Below the pieces are notes generated by a model, which saw only the letters and a list, made by a program, of their open reading frames with translations, searched no databases and was not told the DNA's origin. Of a stretch of DNA of 12,655 nucleotides, positions 9,477-12,655 are shown piece after piece. Numbering within the stretch: the first letter of the stretch is position 1; each line of letters begins with the position of its first letter. The position numbers and the translations under genes are program-made. The stretch comes from DSUN01 sp035527715. GTDB lineage: Bacteria > Planctomycetota > PUPC01 > DSUN01. The DNA lies in assembly GCA_035527715.1 (NCBI GenBank), contig DATKZY010000025.1, positions 1-12,655 of the forward strand, in the 5' to 3' direction.

Positions 9477-12400
9477 ATGCCCGACCTTCCCCGCTATTGC
9501 GCGATCGCGTTCGCGGCCGTCCTCTCCTCTCTCGCCCTCGGGGCCGAGCCCGGCCCCGCGCGCCCGCAGGCATCGGACCTGATGAAACGCGGGCTGTACC
9601 AGGACGCGGTGCGCGTGCTCCAGGAGGCGATCAAGGGGCAGGCCGAGGAGCAGTGCGGCGAGCAGTTCCTGATGCTGGGCGAGAGCTACTACATGCTGAA
9701 GATGTACAACGAGGCCCGGCCCTACTTCGCCAAGGCCAGGCGCCTGGTGGAGCGCGACGCGAGCAAGCTGGTGGCCGAATACCGCCTGGCCTGCGTGGCC
9801 TATCGGATGGGCGATGCGGCGGGCGCCCTGGAGAAGATCACCGAGTTCGTGGCGAAGTACCCCAGGGACCGCCGTAGCGGCATCCTGCTCCTGTTCAAGA
9901 TGAAGCTCCTCGCCGGCAAGGGCAAGGGCGCGATGCCCGAGATCGAGGCCATCCACAAGCAGATCCGGGCCAACGAGAGGAGCTACCAGGACGCCTTGGG
10001 CGTGGCAGCGGACAAGGTGCTCACCAACTTCTACGTGGAGCACGGCGAGGAGGAGAAGGCCCGGGAGCGCTACATGAGCACGGTGCACAACTTCCGCAAC
10101 GTCATCGCCGAGTACGCGAAGGACAAACGCCCCATCCCCGACGGCCTCGAGGAGGCCCACGACCACGCGGCCATGCAGCTCGGCATCATCAGCCTCAAGT
10201 CCGGGAAGCCCGACGACGCGGCCCGCTGGCTCGAAAACGTCCGGTACTCCGCCGATCTCAAGCGCGAGGCCCGCCTTCTCCTCGCCCAGACCGCCTACCA
10301 GAAGCGCAACTTCGACAAGGCGATCTGGCACCTGCTCCAGGACGGCTTCATCGAGACGGTGCCTCCCGGCACCCTGCGCTCGGACATGTATCTCCTCCTG
10401 GGCCTCGCCGAGAAGAGCCGGGCCAACCCGAACCTCAACAAGGTGGTCGAGCACCTCACGCGGGTCGAGCGCGCGTCGGCCGGCTTCCCCCAGGCCCAGC
10501 TCGCCCTCGGCGAGCTGTTCCGCGACCGCGGGCTCGTGGACCGCGCCGTCCAGGCCTTCGAGAACGCCGTCACCTCACCCAAGTACGAGGCACAGTCGCT
10601 CCTCGCCCTCGGCGAGCTCTACCTGGAGCAGGCGAACGCGACCCAGGACAAGGCGAAGCAGGATGCCCTCTGCCGCAAGGCCGCCGAGAGCCTGAATCAA
10701 CTGACGACGAAGCACCCGACCTCGCAGCTTGCCAAGCAGGCGAGCAAGGCGGTGGACGCGCTCCTGGCCAGAGGCTTCACCGTCGCCGTCGCGCTCACCG
10801 ACCAGGACATGATCCGCCGCTGGGACCAAACGGCTCGCGAGAAGCCCGGCTCCGCCGAGGCCGCGCGCTCGCTCATCAACATCATCCGGCTCCACCACAA
10901 GACCGTGATGGACGCGAAGAACCAGAAACTCGTCAAGGCCCCCAACTACGCGGCCTGCGCCGCCGCCTGCGAAAAGCTCCTCGACGCGAAGGTCTACACG
11001 GGCCGGGACCTCACGCCCGAGCAGTGGAAGGACCTGCGGGTCGAGGCCCTCTACTACCGCGCGCTCTGCCACCTCGCCAGCGCCACGGCCACGGCGAAGG
11101 ACACCGTGGGCGCCGTCACCCCCGCCTTCCTGAAGCCGGCCAGCCTCGAGCAGGCCCTGGCCGACTTCGCCGATGCCCGCCAGATCGTCAACCCCAAGCA
11201 CCTCGACCTCGTGAAGGGGATCGAGCTCGGGCAGCTCGAGGCGCAGTTCAAGAGCGGCAAGCCCGACCTGCGGAAGAAGGCCGAGGCCCGCTTCGCCGAG
11301 CTGGCCGACGAGTACGGCACCGACATGCGCTTCCAGCGCCTCGCCATGGACCTCGCCGAGTGGTACCGCGAGCAGGGCCAGCTCGCGCTCGCGGCCAAGG
11401 AGTACAAGGGCATCGCCGACCGCGGGGCCAACCTCACCCAGGACAACCGCCTGAAGGCCCTCTTCGAGGCGGGCCGCCTCTACAGCAAGGCCGCCTTCGA
11501 GATCCGCAACAAGCCCGGCGAGCTGCGCTACGGCATCTACATCTACCCCAAAGAGGTCTTCAAGCTGCCCGACATCCTGAAGACCCACAAGCCCTTCCAG
11601 CAGAAGCTCCGCCTCAAGTGGCCCGAGCAGGCGAAGGACATCAGCGGCGAGGAGGCCCTGCGGATGGTCTCGGCGGTCGCCGGAATCCCCTTCGTCTGGG
11701 CTCCCGAGAGCGGCTCGGACTCCGTGGCCGCCTACCTCAAGCGCAAGCGGGTGAAGTTCGAAAGCCTTCAGGGCACGGCCGAGGAGTTCCTCCGGCAAAT
11801 CCTCGACATGCAGACCCACCGGCTGGAGCCCGACATCGCCCTCACGGGCGGCAAGCCGACCATCGAGCCGAAGCTCGCCGACCCCGACGACCCCGACGCG
11901 GAGCCGATGCAGGTCATCGAGATCTACGACGCCCGGCAGTGGGCCAGGCGCTTCCGCCCCCTCGCCGGGGAATACGGCCACTGGCGACAGGTCCACCCCA
12001 AGTCCGCCATGCTCTTCCACGTCGTCCAGCGCATCGAGGAGCTCAGCGACACGAAGGTGCTCTGGGCCGAGGGGATGGAGAAGGAGCACGCGCTGGGCGC
12101 CGAGTACGGCGAGCGCGACGGCAAGCTGTACCTGCTCGCCGCGGCCGGCGCGCGCGGCGGCGGCCAGGCGCAGGCCGTCGCCGGCTTCGACCTCCACCGC
12201 AACGCCTCGTGCGCCGAGGTCCTCGCCGCGCTGCTGGCCCCGCTGGAGCTGAGGTTCCGCATCGTGCCGCGCGACCGCTCGGCCGAGCGGTACGAAGAGG
12301 CCAGGGCCTGCTTCAACCAGATTCGCCAGGTGGACCCCAAGAGCCTCTACGGCGAGCGCTCGCTCTTCCTGGTCGCCATCAACTACTACCACCAGGCCGA

Positions 12401-12655
12401 CTTCGAGCGCATGAAGCTCGTGCTCACCGAGTACCTGCGCGTGTTCGACAGCCCGGGCCACGAGCACTACCACGAGGCCTGCTTCTGGGTGGGCTGGGTG
12501 CTCGAGCGCGAGAAGCGCTACCGCGATGCCTGCCGCTACTACAACCGCGCCGCCGAGGAGTGCCTGGTCCTCTACCGGCCCGCGCCGCCCCCCGCGCCCA
12601 CGCCCGAGGAAGGCCCGAAGGACAAGGCGGCCCCCCCCAAGGCCCCGCCCCCGCC
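9477..12655 (+). CDS. Large exported TPR protein with STN-like modules (3' end beyond window)
   Basis: The first 1059 residues of an exported protein that runs off the window with no stop. Residues 1-23 are a signal peptide (cleavage after L-G-A). From about 28 to 690 come many helical tetratricopeptide-type repeats (for example F-L-M-L-G-E-S-Y-Y near 66, A-L-G-E-L-Y-L-E-Q near 377), a scaffold for protein-protein contacts. Residues 721-785 (start D721-I-S-G-E-E-A-L) resemble an STN/secretin N-terminal module: a V-W-A-P strand, a K-F-E-S-L strand, then a helix A-E-E-F-L-R-Q-I-L. A second similar block spans about 845-932 (V-L-W-A-E, then F-D-L-H-R-N-A-S-C-A-E-V-L). TPR-like helices return at 937-1035, then a Pro/Ala/Lys-rich tail. 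Likely a periplasmic or envelope assembly factor; partners unknown. The ATG has GAGGG six bases upstream and a promoter at 9344-9372. Long opposite-strand frames are codon-bias shadows. Confidence 0.85.
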   Translation, partial: MPDLPRYCAIAFAAVLSSLALGAEPGPARPQASDLMKRGLYQDAVRVLQEAIKGQAEEQCGEQFLMLGESYYMLKMYNEARPYFAKARRLVERDASKLVAEYRLACVAYRMGDAAGALEKITEFVAKYPRDRRSGILLLFKMKLLAGKGKGAMPEIEAIHKQIRANERSYQDALGVAADKVLTNFYVEHGEEEKARERYMSTVHNFRNVIAEYAKDKRPIPDGLEEAHDHAAMQLGIISLKSGKPDDAARWLENVRYSADLKREARLLLAQTAYQKRNFDKAIWHLLQDGFIETVPPGTLRSDMYLLLGLAEKSRANPNLNKVVEHLTRVERASAGFPQAQLALGELFRDRGLVDRAVQAFENAVTSPKYEAQSLLALGELYLEQANATQDKAKQDALCRKAAESLNQLTTKHPTSQLAKQASKAVDALLARGFTVAVALTDQDMIRRWDQTAREKPGSAEAARSLINIIRLHHKTVMDAKNQKLVKAPNYAACAAACEKLLDAKVYTGRDLTPEQWKDLRVEALYYRALCHLASATATAKDTVGAVTPAFLKPASLEQALADFADARQIVNPKHLDLVKGIELGQLEAQFKSGKPDLRKKAEARFAELADEYGTDMRFQRLAMDLAEWYREQGQLALAAKEYKGIADRGANLTQDNRLKALFEAGRLYSKAAFEIRNKPGELRYGIYIYPKEVFKLPDILKTHKPFQQKLRLKWPEQAKDISGEEALRMVSAVAGIPFVWAPESGSDSVAAYLKRKRVKFESLQGTAEEFLRQILDMQTHRLEPDIALTGGKPTIEPKLADPDDPDAEPMQVIEIYDARQWARRFRPLAGEYGHWRQVHPKSAMLFHVVQRIEELSDTKVLWAEGMEKEHALGAEYGERDGKLYLLAAAGARGGGQAQAVAGFDLHRNASCAEVLAALLAPLELRFRIVPRDRSAERYEEARACFNQIRQVDPKSLYGERSLFLVAINYYHQADFERMKLVLTEYLRVFDSPGHEHYHEACFWVGWVLEREKRYRDACRYYNRAAEECLVLYRPAPPPAPTPEEGPKDKAAPPKAPPP

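Noticed and set aside
10575..12473. Open frame of 632 codons on the minus strand opposite the TPR/STN-like gene
   Set aside because: Same antisense effect in GC-rich DNA; the plus-strand frame has a signal peptide, repeats and domains, while this one is monotonous V/L/E/G.

Overview
The window is uniformly GC-rich and densely coded, with no ribosomal RNA, tRNA, phage, plasmid or transposase gene. It carries two predicted lipoproteins, a ThuA-like protein, a large glycosidase-like protein, a twin-arginine beta-propeller protein and a TPR protein with secretin-type (STN-like) modules. This mix resembles chromosomes of the Planctomycetota or related PVC bacteria. That placement is an inference from gene content and style, not from a marker gene.

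Layout. A glycine-zipper lipoprotein (25-651, +) faces a two-gene minus-strand operon across a strong hairpin (686-710). That operon is a NodB-like polysaccharide deacetylase homologue (2845-1349) followed two bases later by a small nucleoside-monophosphate-kinase-like P-loop protein (1346-720). A divergent intergenic region (2846-3138) has a good sigma70-type promoter on each strand. Rightward from it run a secreted ThuA-like protein (3139-3879) and a 944-residue secreted glycoside-hydrolase-like protein (3925-6759) that ends in a second ThuA/GATase-like domain. The GH-like gene converges on a minus-strand twin-arginine-exported beta-propeller protein (8359-6941). The 181-base gap between them is filled by a composite palindrome of three hairpins. 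Upstream of the propeller gene on the minus strand lie a small proline-rich protein (8645-8373) and a glycine-rich lipoprotein (9185-8733). All three may be read from a promoter at 9232-9259. A second divergent region (9186-9476) then leads rightward into a very large TPR/STN-like protein (9477 to beyond 12655), cut by the window edge.

How the genes may work together. The deacetylase homologue, ThuA-like protein, GH-like protein and propeller protein all look like polysaccharide-handling, mostly exported proteins, so the middle of the window may be a small glycan-processing locus. No transporter, SusC/D pair or regulator is present. The two lipoproteins and the TPR/STN-like protein look like cell-envelope components.

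The most unusual observations are: a signal peptide whose hydrophobic core is encoded by a 9-base tandem repeat; other micro-repeats clustered around the ThuA-like gene; the composite palindrome at 6764-6932; two apparent STN-like modules inside a TPR protein; and a short motif shared by the adjacent lipoprotein and small protein.
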